A stretch of DNA of 64,000 bases from an uncultured Ilumatobacter sp. (GCA_937905835.1 CALCXK010000102.1:34597-98596); one strand, 5' to 3'. Counted from the first letter of the stretch, positions 35,120-44,968 are shown. The notes: generated from the sequence alone by a model not told the origin. Translations and numbers: made by a program.

Positions 35120-37302
35120 TGCGCGTCTTGATCATCGGCGGCGGCGGCCGCGAGCAGGCAATTGCATGGGCATGCCGTCAGCATGGCCACGACGTCCGGA
35201 TGGCGTCGGATATCGGTAACGCGAGCACGTTCGACACCGACCTGGTGATTCCCGGCCCCGAGGCCGCTCTGGTTGCTGGTACGAGCGACACCGCAGCCGA
35301 ACGGGGCATTGCGTGCTTCGGACCGACAGCGGCACTGGCACAGCTCGAAGCATCGAAGGGCTACGCCCGCGATCTCGCCACATCACTCGGTATTCCGGGC
35401 CCGGCGTTCGCTCGGTTCACCGATGCCGATGCGGCGCTCACCTGGTGGGCCGAACTCGGACGGCCCGTCGTCGTCAAACTCGACGGCCTCGCCGCAGGCA
35501 AGGGTGTCGCTCTGCCCTGCACCGACTCCGAGACCCGCACCGCGATCGCCGAAGCTGCGTCCACCGGCTCCTTCCTACTCGAAGAGCGCCTGACCGGCCC
35601 TGAATGCTCGCTGCTGGCGCTATGCGATGGCACCACCGCCGTTGCCCTACCGCTCGCTCAGGACCACAAGCGCATCGGCGAAGGCGACGTTGGCCCGAAC
35701 ACCGGCGGCATGGGCGCCTACGCCCCCGCACCTGTCGCATTCAGCGGCGCCGAACTGGTCGAAACATTCGTCCAGCCAATACTCGACCACTTCGCAGCCG
35801 CTGCGACTCCTTACGTTGGCGTCATTTTCGCCGGGCTGATGCTCACCGCTGATGGTCCACGCCTCATCGAGTACAACGTTCGCTTCGGCGACCCAGAAGC
35901 TCAAGCTGTGCTGCCGTTACTCGAAAGCGACCTTGCCGGGCTTGCACTGGCCTGCACCCGTGGCGACGTGAAGTCGGTCCCGCTGCGGATCAAGTCGGGA
36001 GCTGCAGTCACCATTGTTGCTGCCTCACCGAACTACCCCGGTGAACCAGTCATCGGCCACCCCGTCACCGATCGAGGCACCGACTCCGCCGCCGCATTCC
36101 GCTTCGACGCCGGCGTCGACGTAGACGGCAACACATCAGGCGGCCGAGTCCTCGCCACCACCGGTGTGGGCACCGACATCGCCGAGGCACGAGCTCACGC
36201 CTACGAGCGGATGGCCCAGATCAGCTTCCAAGACATGCAAATCCGGCGCGACATTGCATGGCGGGCACCCGGAGCACAGCTCGCGTCATACGCCGCTGCA
36301 GGTGTCAACATCGATGAGGGCATGCGTGCTGTCAGCGAAATGAAGGCGGCGGTCGAGGCAACTCACAAGACGCCAGGGCCGGGCGTCCTCCACGGGCTTG
36401 GCAGCTTCGGCGGGGTCTTTTCCGCCGAAGGCATCAAGGCAATGGACTCGCCCGTCCTCGTTGCCTCAACCGACGGTGTCGGTACGAAGGTCGAATTGGC
36501 TGCCCGACTCGGCATGGTGCGCGGTGTCGGCATGGACATCGTCAACCACTGCATCGACGATGTGCTGGTCCAGTCTGCTCGGCCGTTGTTCTTTCTCGAT
36601 TACATCGCGGCCAGCGTTCTCGATGCCGACCTCGTCGCTGAGGTCGTCGGCGGTATGGCCGATGCGTGCAAGGCCGCCGGCTGCGCGCTGCTCGGTGGCG
36701 AAACGGCTGAGATGCCAGGGATTTACCAGCCTGGCTCGTTCGACATCGCCGGCACGCTGATCGGCGTCGCCGAGCGTGCCGAACTCCTCCCGCGCTCCGA
36801 CATCACCGACGGCGACATGTTGATCGGCATCGCATCGAGCGGTCCGCACACCAACGGCTACTCGATGCTCCGCAAGATCTTCGAGTGGGCACCGATGGAC
36901 GCCACGCCCGACGGTTTCGACAAGCCACTCGGCGAGACGCTGCTCGAGCCCCACCGCTCCTACCTCGACGTGCTCACCCCGACGCTGCAGACCGGCGCCG
37001 TGAAGGCCCTGGCCCACATCACCGGCGGCGGCCTCCCTGAGAACCTGCCACGCGTACTACCCAACGATGTCGATGCCGCCATCACACTCGGTTCGTGGCC
37101 CGTGCCGCCACTCTTCCAACTCGTCCGCGAGCTCACGCCGCAAATGAGTACCGAAGAGCTGTACCGCACGCTCAACATGGGTGTCGGCATGATCATCGTG
37201 TGCGCGCCCGATCAAGTCGCGACCGTGCAAGCATCGATCGACGAGCCCACATGGGTCGTCGGCAAACTCATCCCCGGAACCGGAAAGGTCCACCTCTCAT
37301 GA
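35119..37302 (+). CDS. purDM: GAR synthetase-AIR synthetase fusion (PurD-PurM)
   Basis: A single 727-residue frame with two complete enzymes. Residues 1 to about 383 are PurD, an ATP-grasp ligase: VLIIGGGGREQAIAW at the start, KLDGLAAGKGVALP, MGAYAPAP, and its usual end IRRDIAWRA. PurM begins within a few residues: SYAAAGVNIDEGMRAV, GLGSFGGVFSAEG, STDGVGTKVELAA, HCIDDVLVQSARPLFFLDYIA cores, and GGETAEMPG. There is no stop or start between them. Such fusions are typical of eukaryotes (yeast ADE5,7; the start of animal GART) and unusual in bacteria. It overlaps both purF and purN. Confidence 0.93.
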   Translation: MRVLIIGGGGREQAIAWACRQHGHDVRMASDIGNASTFDTDLVIPGPEAALVAGTSDTAAERGIACFGPTAALAQLEASKGYARDLATSLGIPGPAFARFTDADAALTWWAELGRPVVVKLDGLAAGKGVALPCTDSETRTAIAEAASTGSFLLEERLTGPECSLLALCDGTTAVALPLAQDHKRIGEGDVGPNTGGMGAYAPAPVAFSGAELVETFVQPILDHFAAAATPYVGVIFAGLMLTADGPRLIEYNVRFGDPEAQAVLPLLESDLAGLALACTRGDVKSVPLRIKSGAAVTIVAASPNYPGEPVIGHPVTDRGTDSAAAFRFDAGVDVDGNTSGGRVLATTGVGTDIAEARAHAYERMAQISFQDMQIRRDIAWRAPGAQLASYAAAGVNIDEGMRAVSEMKAAVEATHKTPGPGVLHGLGSFGGVFSAEGIKAMDSPVLVASTDGVGTKVELAARLGMVRGVGMDIVNHCIDDVLVQSARPLFFLDYIAASVLDADLVAEVVGGMADACKAAGCALLGGETAEMPGIYQPGSFDIAGTLIGVAERAELLPRSDITDGDMLIGIASSGPHTNGYSMLRKIFEWAPMDATPDGFDKPLGETLLEPHRSYLDVLTPTLQTGAVKALAHITGGGLPENLPRVLPNDVDAAITLGSWPVPPLFQLVRELTPQMSTEELYRTLNMGVGMIIVCAPDQVATVQASIDEPTWVVGKLIPGTGKVHLS

Positions 37303-37979
37303 CCGACTCCCCCGTTCGCCAGCAGCGTCTCGTCGTCATGGTTTCGGGCAACGGCTCAAATCTCCAGGCAGTTCTCGATGCCTGCGCCGATGGTCGCATC
37401 AACGGCCGAGTGGTAGCGGTTGTCTCCAACAAGGCTGACGTGTTCGCTCTGCAGCGCGCCGCCGACGCCGGCGTCCCCGCCGTTCATATCGGCCAGCACC
37501 AAGACGAAGATCGCGCCGATTACGACGCCCGGCTCACCGAACTCGTCGCCGGGTTCGACCCCGACCTCATCGTGCTCGCCGGCTGGCTGCGTATTCTGAC
37601 GCTGAGCTTCCTCGGTTGGTTTCCTGGCCGCGTTGTCAACCTCCACCCAGCCAAGCCCGGCGAACTCCCTGGCATCCGGGCGATCGAGCGGGCATGGGAA
37701 GAGGCAGTCAACGGCGTGCGATCCGAATCAGGTGTGATGGTCCACTTCGTCCCCGACGAGGGTGTCGACGACGGCCCACTTCTGGCTACCGAATCAGTGC
37801 CGATCGACGTGTCGGGCACCATCGAACAGTTCGAGGCAAACATGCATGCCGTCGAGCACCGGCTCCTGGTCGGCGTGATGGCTGACCTGTGCTCTCGTCG
37901 CAGCAGCGACACTCATGATCTTCATCGAGCAGCCACGCTCGACCCAGCAACACCACACACGACAGGGGCATCGCAATGA
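37299..37979 (+). CDS. purN: GAR formyltransferase
   Basis: A 226-residue enzyme that formylates GAR with 10-formyl-THF. The N-terminal VVMVSGNGSNLQAVLDAC holds the phosphate-binding loop. The catalytic Asn and His are in VNLHPAKPGELPGI and the Asp is in HFVPDEGVDDGPLL. The ATG at 37299 overlaps the purDM stop; the longer ORF is only an out-of-context extension within purDM. The order PurD-PurM-PurN matches the domain order of animal GART. Confidence 0.93.
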   Translation: MTDSPVRQQRLVVMVSGNGSNLQAVLDACADGRINGRVVAVVSNKADVFALQRAADAGVPAVHIGQHQDEDRADYDARLTELVAGFDPDLIVLAGWLRILTLSFLGWFPGRVVNLHPAKPGELPGIRAIERAWEEAVNGVRSESGVMVHFVPDEGVDDGPLLATESVPIDVSGTIEQFEANMHAVEHRLLVGVMADLCSRRSSDTHDLHRAATLDPATPHTTGASQ

Positions 37980-39487
37980 GCGACAGCAACATTAACGACG
38001 GTCTGTTCGACAAGTTCGAAGCTCTGACCTTCGACGACGTCGTCGTCATCCCCGGCTACTCCGAAACGCTGCCTGACGCGGTCGACACCACCGCGACCTT
38101 CGCTGCCGACATCGAACTGGCTGTGCCACTCGTATCGGCCGCAATGGACAAGGTCACCGAGGGCCGCATGGCCATTGCAATGGCTCGCTACGGCGGCATC
38201 GGCGTCATCCACCGCAACATGTCGATCGCCGACCAGGCATCTGAGGTGCAGAAAGTCAAGCGGTCGCAGTCGGGCATGATCACCGACCCAGTGACCCTCC
38301 CGCCGACGGCTTTGCTGCACGAAGCTGAGGCGCTGATGAACCGCTTCAAGTTCTCGGGCGTGCCGATCACCGACGACCACGGACATCTCGTGGGCATTCT
38401 CACAAACCGCGACATTCGCTTCTGCGAAGGGGCCGACTTCGACCGCCCCGTCACCGACTTCATGACATCCGAGAACCTGGTGACCGGCGCTGTCGGAACG
38501 ACGCTCGATGAAGCCAAGCTACTTCTCCAAAAGTACCGGATCGAGAAGCTGCCACTCGTCGACGGCGTCGGTTGCCTCGCTGGGCTGATCACAGTGAAAG
38601 ACATCCAGAAACGCCTCGAATTCCCCAATGCCTCGCGTGACGGCAAGGGTCGCCTCCGTTGCGCCGCAGCGATCGGCGTTGGCCCTGACGTCGAAGAACG
38701 CGTCGACGCCCTGTTCAAAATGGGTGTCGACGCAGTTTCAATCGACACCGCTCACGGCCACTCAGCGAACGTGATCAAGGCCATCGAACGCGTGAAGGGC
38801 TCATGGCCCGACCTCGCTGTCACCGCCGGCAACGTCGTCACCGAAGAAGGCGTCGAAGCGCTGGCGAAGGCCGGAGCCGACGCGATCAAGGTCGGTGTCG
38901 GCGCCGGTTCGATCTGCACCACCCGTGTGGTGTCCGGAGCGGGTATGCCCCAACTCTCGGCGATCTACTTCGCTGCAAAGAAAGGAAATCAGATCGGCGT
39001 CCCAATTATCGGTGACGGCGGCATCACGTTCTCGGGCGACATCGTCAAAGCAATCGTCGCTGGTGCATCCACCGTGATGCTCGGGTCGCTTCTTGCCGGC
39101 GTCGAAGAAAGCCCTGGAGAACTCGAGCTGTTCGAAGGACGTCGGTACAAGAGCTATCGCGGCATGGGCTCGATGGGGGCCATGACCGGCGACAGCCAAG
39201 ACCGCTACGCCACCGGCCAGTCCAGCAGCGGATCAACCATCGGCGCAGCCAGCCAAAAGCTCGTTCCCGAAGGCATCGAGGGTCGCGTCCCGTTCGCCGG
39301 CCCACTTGGCGATGTGGCCTACCAACTCGTTGGTGGCCTCCGCTCGGGCATGGGCTACGCCGGTGCCGCAACGCTCGAGGATCTCCGGACTGCCAAGTTC
39401 ATGCGCGTCACCAACGCGGGTCGCGAAGAGAGCCATCCGCACGACGTCACCATCACCAAAGAAGCACCGAACTACCAGCGCATGTGA
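37976..39487 (+). CDS. guaB: IMP dehydrogenase
   Basis: A 503-residue enzyme that converts IMP to XMP for GMP synthesis. The catalytic loop Cys is in GAGSICTTRVVSG and the phosphate site is around SLLAGVEESPGE and YRGMGSMGAM. Two CBS domains lie at about residues 100-220 (ITDDHGHLVGILTNRDIRF and DGVGCLAGLITVKDI). It overlaps purN by ATGA, extending the purine operon to the GMP branch. The next gene is 100 bases away. Confidence 0.95.
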   Translation: MSDSNINDGLFDKFEALTFDDVVVIPGYSETLPDAVDTTATFAADIELAVPLVSAAMDKVTEGRMAIAMARYGGIGVIHRNMSIADQASEVQKVKRSQSGMITDPVTLPPTALLHEAEALMNRFKFSGVPITDDHGHLVGILTNRDIRFCEGADFDRPVTDFMTSENLVTGAVGTTLDEAKLLLQKYRIEKLPLVDGVGCLAGLITVKDIQKRLEFPNASRDGKGRLRCAAAIGVGPDVEERVDALFKMGVDAVSIDTAHGHSANVIKAIERVKGSWPDLAVTAGNVVTEEGVEALAKAGADAIKVGVGAGSICTTRVVSGAGMPQLSAIYFAAKKGNQIGVPIIGDGGITFSGDIVKAIVAGASTVMLGSLLAGVEESPGELELFEGRRYKSYRGMGSMGAMTGDSQDRYATGQSSSGSTIGAASQKLVPEGIEGRVPFAGPLGDVAYQLVGGLRSGMGYAGAATLEDLRTAKFMRVTNAGREESHPHDVTITKEAPNYQRM

Positions 39488-39587
39488 TTTCCCCCGTCTG
39501 CGTGACGATTTTGGCTGGGATACGCACCAATTTTGTTACGCAAACGAACTCAGAGGCGTTTACTGAGAGTTCAGATAGACCAGAGTC

Positions 39588-40367
39588 ATGTTGATCGTCG
39601 TGTCACCGGCCAAGGCGCTGGACTTCGAAACGCCGCTGCCGACCAAAAAACACAGTCAGCCCGTTCTACTCGGACGGTCTGAGGACCTCGCGAGCATCAT
39701 GGCGGGCAAGTCGCCCGATGACCTGTCGAAAATGATGTCCATCTCGGCGAAGCTCGCGGACCTCAACCACGAACGGTTCCAAGACTGGACCACACCGTTC
39801 ACGACCGACAACGCCCGGCCGGCGGTGCTCGCGTTCGACGGCGACACGTACACCGGGCTCGATGCTCCGAACTCGTTCAGTGAGCGCGACTACACCCATG
39901 CGCAGAAGGTGCTCCGTATCTTGTCGGGCCTCCACGGTGTGCTGCGGCCCCTCGACCTCATCCAGCCATACCGGCTGGAGATGGGCTCCAAAGTCACGCA
40001 TCCCAACGGTGGCGATCTGTATAGCTACTGGGGCAATGAGGTGACCGATCAGCTCAACGCATCGCTCGCCGAGTCCCCCGGCGCCAAGGTGTTGGTCAAT
40101 CTCGCATCGAACGAGTACTTCTCAGTCGTCCAACCCGAACGCTTCGACGGCCGGATCATTTCGCCCCGTTTCCTCGATGCGAAGGGTGATAGCGACTACA
40201 AGATCGTCAGCTTCTTTGCAAAGCAGGCGCGTGGCTCGATGGCTGGCTGGATTATCCGAGAGCGCATCACCGCCGCCAAAACGCTCGTGGCTTTCGATGC
40301 CAACGGCTACCGCTACGACGCCGCAAGGTCAACGCCCGACTCTCCGACGTTCACCCGTCGGCAATAA
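39588..40367 (+). CDS. yaaA: YaaA-family peroxide stress protein
   Basis: A 259-residue member of the YaaA (DUF328/UPF0246) family, which binds DNA and protects against peroxide in E. coli. It has the standard opening MLIVVSPAKALDFETPLP and later LSGLHGVLRPLDLIQPYRLE, LVNLASNEYFSVV and SFFAKQARGSMAGWII. It is full length and has its own 100-base upstream region after guaB, in which I see no clear promoter. A remnant gene overlaps its stop by one base (TAATG). Confidence 0.92.
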   Translation: MLIVVSPAKALDFETPLPTKKHSQPVLLGRSEDLASIMAGKSPDDLSKMMSISAKLADLNHERFQDWTTPFTTDNARPAVLAFDGDTYTGLDAPNSFSERDYTHAQKVLRILSGLHGVLRPLDLIQPYRLEMGSKVTHPNGGDLYSYWGNEVTDQLNASLAESPGAKVLVNLASNEYFSVVQPERFDGRIISPRFLDAKGDSDYKIVSFFAKQARGSMAGWIIRERITAAKTLVAFDANGYRYDAARSTPDSPTFTRRQ

Positions 40368-40663
40368 TGCGACGCGCCACCATCGTTGGCGCATCCGGTT
40401 CCGGCACATCGAGGCTCGCAACAGCGCTCGCCGAAAAAATCGACGGAACATCTCTCGAACTCGATGAGCTATTCCACGACAAGAACTCGGCACCGACGCC
40501 AGACTTTTCCGTCACCGAGTCGCGGAGGCGCTCGACCTCGAGGGTCATCAGGTGCAGCTTGTGGCGACTGATCACACGTGAAGAACTGTGGAACGGCAAC
40601 AGGCAACGTTGGCGCAATCTCGTCAGATGCGACCTCGAGGTCAACATCATCGTCTGGGCCTGA
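40367..40663 (+). pseudogene. Broken P-loop adenylate-kinase-like gene
   Basis: The 98-codon frame starts MRRATIVGASGSGTSRLATA, a Walker A where the usual Lys-Ser is replaced by Thr-Ser, followed by LELDELFHDKNSAPTPDF. Such kinase-like proteins normally continue with FRxRVAEAL and, about 100 residues later, ELWNGNRE. Here the FRHRVAEALDLEGH stretch is present only in a neighbouring frame (about 40503-40545), while ITREELWNGNRQRWRNL returns in the first frame. A frameshift, an internal deletion and loss of the Walker Lys make it look decayed. Confidence 0.6.
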
Positions 40664-40769
40664 GCCCATCATGCCGCCCACATGAAGCGTTACGAGGGGT
40701 TCCTTGCCAGTCGTTTTGAGCCCACGCCGATGCCCGCCGGCGCGAGGTTGAGTGCTCGTCGTGTGACGG

Positions 40770-42209
40770 CTACGCCAATTTCTCGACGAAGCCTTCAAGC
40801 TGTCGGAGGTTGCGGCATTCGTAGACGCCGTCCGTGAACGTGCCATATTCGCCGACAATCGAGTCACCGGTGTTCCAGTAGCTCTTGGGCTCGGGGTTCA
40901 GCCAGTACACGTGGCGAGCTTTCTGCTGGATCTCTTTGACGACCCAACTTTGGCTGGCGTGATAGTTGTTCCGCGCATCGCCGAGCAGCAAGACCGTGGT
41001 TTTCGGACCGATGTCCTTGCCGTACTTATTCCAGAACACTTCGAAGGCATGGCCGTAGTCCGAGTGCCCATCGACCCACACGACATCGGCTTCAGTGTTG
41101 ACGCGATGAATGGCCTCAGAAATATCTTCCGTCGCCTTGAAGTAATCGGTGACTTCGTCGAGACCATCGATGAAGACGAACGAACGAACCTTCGAGAACT
41201 GGCCTGAGATCGCATACACCAGCATCAGGGTGAACCGAGCGAAGGCTGCAACCGAGCCGGAGATGTCGGCGATGACCATCAGTTCTGGCTTAGACGGACG
41301 GGGGTACTTAAATTGGGGCTCCGCTGGCACGCCGCCGTAGCTGAGCGAATGTCGAACCGTGCTGCGGAAATCGAGCGGGCCCTTGCGACCGTGTTTGCGC
41401 TTTCGGGCGAGGCGCGCAGCAAGCTTGCGTGTCAATGGTTGCAATGACTTCTTGAGCGACGTCATTTCGTCGCGGCTGGCGTGCATGAACTCGACGTCTT
41501 CGGGTAGCGGCTTGCGGAGCGTCTTGGCCATGGCCTCAGCGCCACGGTCGGCAACGAGCCGTCGGCGGATCTCGGCTTCGATCTCGCCCTTGAACTTGCC
41601 GATGCGGTCGGCGTATTCCTCTTTCTCCAACCGCTCTTCGAGCGTGGTCAGATCGTCGGGTGCATCCTGACGCGATTGCTCCATCATCTTGTCGAGCATG
41701 CCGTCGAGGTCGAGGTTCCGAAGTGTGCGGTACAGATAATACGTACCGCCGACTGGCCTGCCGGGTTCCATGCCGGCGAAACGCTGGACGGACTGTTTGG
41801 CCATCGCCCGCATCATGGCCTGATCGCCATTCATCAATGCCTGCATCAGCATCTGGGCGATCTCTTCGGGCGTCATCCCATTCATGCCGCCCTGTCCGCC
41901 GTTGCCTTCGGCGTTCTGCTGCTGCTCCTGCATCTCACGCCACATCTCATCGATGTCGGAGTCCCCGTCGCCATCACCGATCTTGTACTCCGGCCCGCGT
42001 AGGCTGAAATACACCTCGAAGACAGTGTCGAAGCTGCGCCAGTGAGCGTGGTTCTTGATCAGCGTCGCACCGAGCGCGTACTTGAACGCGTCACGATCTT
42101 CGATCGGAATGTGTTGGACGGCCTCCATCGCATCGAGATTCTCCGTGAGGCTGACCGGGAGGCCTGCGTTACGAAGTTCGACGACGAAGCCGTTGAGAAG
42201 TTCCAGCAT
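40770..42209 (-). CDS. VWA-domain protein, CoxE-like
   Basis: A 479-residue cytoplasmic protein with a C-terminal von Willebrand A domain: MIDAS DISGS in MVIADISGSVAAFARF, and VLLLGDARNNYHASQSW later. The middle is charged and carries a Met/Gln/Gly-rich stretch. Proteins of this CoxE/YehP type partner with MoxR AAA ATPases, and the moxR gene directly precedes it. I favour ATG 42209; a TTG at 42227, right after the moxR stop, would add six residues. The target of this chaperone-like pair is not evident. Confidence 0.85.
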   Translation of the reverse strand: MLELLNGFVVELRNAGLPVSLTENLDAMEAVQHIPIEDRDAFKYALGATLIKNHAHWRSFDTVFEVYFSLRGPEYKIGDGDGDSDIDEMWREMQEQQQNAEGNGGQGGMNGMTPEEIAQMLMQALMNGDQAMMRAMAKQSVQRFAGMEPGRPVGGTYYLYRTLRNLDLDGMLDKMMEQSRQDAPDDLTTLEERLEKEEYADRIGKFKGEIEAEIRRRLVADRGAEAMAKTLRKPLPEDVEFMHASRDEMTSLKKSLQPLTRKLAARLARKRKHGRKGPLDFRSTVRHSLSYGGVPAEPQFKYPRPSKPELMVIADISGSVAAFARFTLMLVYAISGQFSKVRSFVFIDGLDEVTDYFKATEDISEAIHRVNTEADVVWVDGHSDYGHAFEVFWNKYGKDIGPKTTVLLLGDARNNYHASQSWVVKEIQQKARHVYWLNPEPKSYWNTGDSIVGEYGTFTDGVYECRNLRQLEGFVEKLA

Positions 42210-42227
42210 TGCGACAGTCTCGACCAA

Positions 42228-43121
42228 TCAGTCGTCGACCGACAGTTCCTTGCTGGCTTTGGCGATGTCGGTCTGGTACTTCAACAAGATGTTGAGCGTC
42301 TCTTTGGCGATTGTCTCATCGATGGTGTCGATGTTGAGGATCATCAGAGTCCGCGCCCAGTCGAGAGTCTCCGACACGCTCGGCGCCTTCTTGAGATCGA
42401 GCTGACGGATCGATCGAACGACGCGCGCCACCTGGTCAGCGAGGCTCTCGCTGATGTTCGGAACCTTGGCAAGCACGATTTCACGCTCGCGATCGAGCTC
42501 TGGATAGTCGACGTGCAAGTACAGGCAGCGCCGCTTCAGCGCTTCGGACAGCTCACGGGTGTTGTTCGATGTGAGGAACACCAGCGGGATCTGCTTGGCG
42601 GTGATCGTGCCGAGCTCGGGGATCGACACTTGATAGTCGGAGAGGATCTCGAGGAGCAGTGCCTCGGTCTCGACTTCGACACGGTCGACTTCATCGATGA
42701 GCAGTACAACCGGCTCGTCTGAGGTGATTGCCTCAAGCAGCGGACGGGTCAGCAGGAACTCGTCGGAAAAGATGTCGTCTTGGATGTCGGTCCAGTCTTC
42801 CGTGTTCTCGCCACGCTCGGTCTGGATGCGAAGCAGCTGCTTCTTGTAATTCCACTCGTACAGGGCTTTGCTCTCGTCGAGCCCCTCGTAGCACTGCAGA
42901 CGGATCAGCTTCGATCCGGTGATCTCGGCGATCGACTTGGCCAACTGCGTTTTACCGGTGCCAGCAGGCCCCTCGACCAGAATCGGCTTGCCGAGCTTGT
43001 CGGCCAGGAAAGCCACACTCGCAATGCCGTCATCAGCCAGATAGTTGACTTCCTTCAATGCATCGCGGATGCTCTGGACGCTCTCGAAACGATCGCCACC
43101 ATTAATTTCGGTACTCGTCAT
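42228..43121 (-). CDS. MoxR-family AAA ATPase
   Basis: A 297-residue AAA+ ATPase with Walker A VEGPAGTGKTQLAKS, Walker B PVVLLIDEVDRVEVETE and sensor LVFLTSNNTRELSEALKRRC. In this family the ATPase works with a VWA protein to insert cofactors or remodel complexes; the CoxD-like members sit near molybdenum enzymes, none of which are present here. The ATG at 43121 (MTSTEINGGD) is preferred. It ends just before the VWA gene starts. Confidence 0.88.
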   Translation of the reverse strand: MTSTEINGGDRFESVQSIRDALKEVNYLADDGIASVAFLADKLGKPILVEGPAGTGKTQLAKSIAEITGSKLIRLQCYEGLDESKALYEWNYKKQLLRIQTERGENTEDWTDIQDDIFSDEFLLTRPLLEAITSDEPVVLLIDEVDRVEVETEALLLEILSDYQVSIPELGTITAKQIPLVFLTSNNTRELSEALKRRCLYLHVDYPELDREREIVLAKVPNISESLADQVARVVRSIRQLDLKKAPSVSETLDWARTLMILNIDTIDETIAKETLNILLKYQTDIAKASKELSVDD

Positions 43122-43172
43122 GAATGCCGACGTTACCGGTCGACCTCTGAGACCCTGCAATTGGAATGGCGC

Positions 43173-44798
43173 TCAGACGATCGTCACAGTCCCGGCAACG
43201 GGATTGAGGATAATCTCGGCTCCGTCGGGAATATCGATCAGCGCTCCGGCGACTCCGATCACGGCGGGAATTCCCAGCTCGCGGGCGATCACAGCCGTGT
43301 GGCTGAGGAGGCCGCCCGCTTCGGTGACCACTCCCCCGGCCATCGTGAGTACAGAGTTATAGGTCGGTACCGTAAGCCTCGTCACGATGATGTCGCCAGG
43401 GTTGACCCGTTCGAAGGCCTCATCAGCATCGGCGACGACGCGAGCAATCCCTCGGTACGACGCCGATCCGACGCCGGTACCAGAGAGCGAGTCGGTCTGA
43501 TCGGCTGAGTCAAGCAGTGTCGTAACGGTGAGGATCGCGCGCATCATCTCGGGCATCCGGCCCGGGAGAATGTCAATGTCCGGCGGTTCGGCGACGGGGC
43601 CGAGGGTGAGCGGTGCGGTCAACGCGGCCCATCCAACCCGTTCTTGATGCCGCAAACCAAGCTCAGCGGCCAATGGATACTCGGCACCTTCCAGCAAGGA
43701 TCCCAGCTCGGTGATAGCCGCGTCGAAGACGTGTTCGAGCACGTCGAGCGCACCGCGAGCAACAAGCCGGCGGCCTGCTTCGAGAATCACGTGCCGAGCG
43801 ATCCCTGCAGGCCATTCGACGGTTAGCGGGCCGTTCTCGTCGCGTAACCCGTAGAGCGTGCGAGCCTCCACGACGAGGTTCGTGAACTCGGCGCTGGCCG
43901 ATTCGTCGATCTGTTCCAGCAATGAGTTGAACGCTTGATCGCCAACGATCTCGGACGGCTCGGCGCTGCAACTGTGCCGGATGGAGGCAAGGATCACCCT
44001 GGGAAGCTCCCGCAAGGTCCGGTCGCTGAGGTCGTAGCCAGTGGTGACGCGATTTCCGAATTCCGCCAGATACTCGTCGAGGAGTTCGGCTGCTCGATCA
44101 CTCGCCTCGCGAACGTCGCTGAGCGTTGCGGGATTGACCCCAACGCGGGCAAGTTCGTCGGCGATCCCACGGAGCGCGCGAGTCGGTGCGCTCGTCGCCG
44201 GGGATGCTCCGGCCAGCGTGGTCATCACTTTTCGTTCATCGAGGCCCCAGCCGCGCGTCGCGGTGAGGAGCCTGCCGATAGGTGCCAGGTCGGAGGTGTG
44301 GAGGCGGAAGTGCAGCGAACCTGCCCATTCGACATGCCGCCACACCGCGTTGAGATGGGCCACGAGGTCGGCATCGGACAGTACTGCCGCGTCGATGTCA
44401 CCGAGTCGGCGGTTCGTCGCGATCAGCTTGGGTTTCCACTCGCGTTCCCACCGGTCGGACTCCTGCAACCAGAATCGTTCGTCGATCGCGCGAACGGACC
44501 GCTTCGCCCGCTTGCGAAACGCTGGATGGAGTCGAGTCATCAGCCACAGCACACTCTTCGACGGAGCAGGAAGATCGCGACCCCCGCCGACCAGTGGCGT
44601 CAACCTGAGATACATCCGGCCATTCACGAATCCCACGTCGATGGTCTTCAGCGGAGCGCCAGCAAGATCGAATCCCTCGCTCATGCCCGACGGCATCGCC
44701 ATCGTGATGAGATCGCGCATCGGACGCGAGACCGTCGTCTCGAAGTGGGCCGTATCAAGTTTCCACGAACCGGGTCCCGGTGTAACCCACTCTCCCAT
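43173..44798 (-). CDS. PEP-utilizer swivelling-domain protein
   Basis: A 541-residue protein ending in the phosphohistidine swivel domain of PEP-utilizing enzymes. The catalytic-type His is in GGLLSHTAVIARELGIPAVIG, with DIIVTRLTVPTYNSVL before it. The first 430 residues lack the ATP-grasp fold of PEP synthase or rifampicin phosphotransferase and are mostly helical. It cannot be a complete PEP synthase. A role in phosphotransfer with a separate partner, or a degenerate resistance-type enzyme, is possible. ATG 44798 is preferred over ATG 44825. It is divergent from murJ. Confidence 0.75.
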   Translation of the reverse strand: MGEWVTPGPGSWKLDTAHFETTVSRPMRDLITMAMPSGMSEGFDLAGAPLKTIDVGFVNGRMYLRLTPLVGGGRDLPAPSKSVLWLMTRLHPAFRKRAKRSVRAIDERFWLQESDRWEREWKPKLIATNRRLGDIDAAVLSDADLVAHLNAVWRHVEWAGSLHFRLHTSDLAPIGRLLTATRGWGLDERKVMTTLAGASPATSAPTRALRGIADELARVGVNPATLSDVREASDRAAELLDEYLAEFGNRVTTGYDLSDRTLRELPRVILASIRHSCSAEPSEIVGDQAFNSLLEQIDESASAEFTNLVVEARTLYGLRDENGPLTVEWPAGIARHVILEAGRRLVARGALDVLEHVFDAAITELGSLLEGAEYPLAAELGLRHQERVGWAALTAPLTLGPVAEPPDIDILPGRMPEMMRAILTVTTLLDSADQTDSLSGTGVGSASYRGIARVVADADEAFERVNPGDIIVTRLTVPTYNSVLTMAGGVVTEAGGLLSHTAVIARELGIPAVIGVAGALIDIPDGAEIILNPVAGTVTIV

Positions 44799-44968
44799 GT
44801 ACCCCAGTGTTGCAGACCGCGTCATCTACGCTGAGCGAGATTCCCGTCGTGTTCGAACGTAAGGCCGCCGATGATCCTCAGCCAGAACCAGCTCCGCAAA
44901 GACGACACGCCCTTCGCCTCTCCAACGTCGAAGCCCCAACGCTCGGCCGTCCAGGAGACCCGGCCCGC

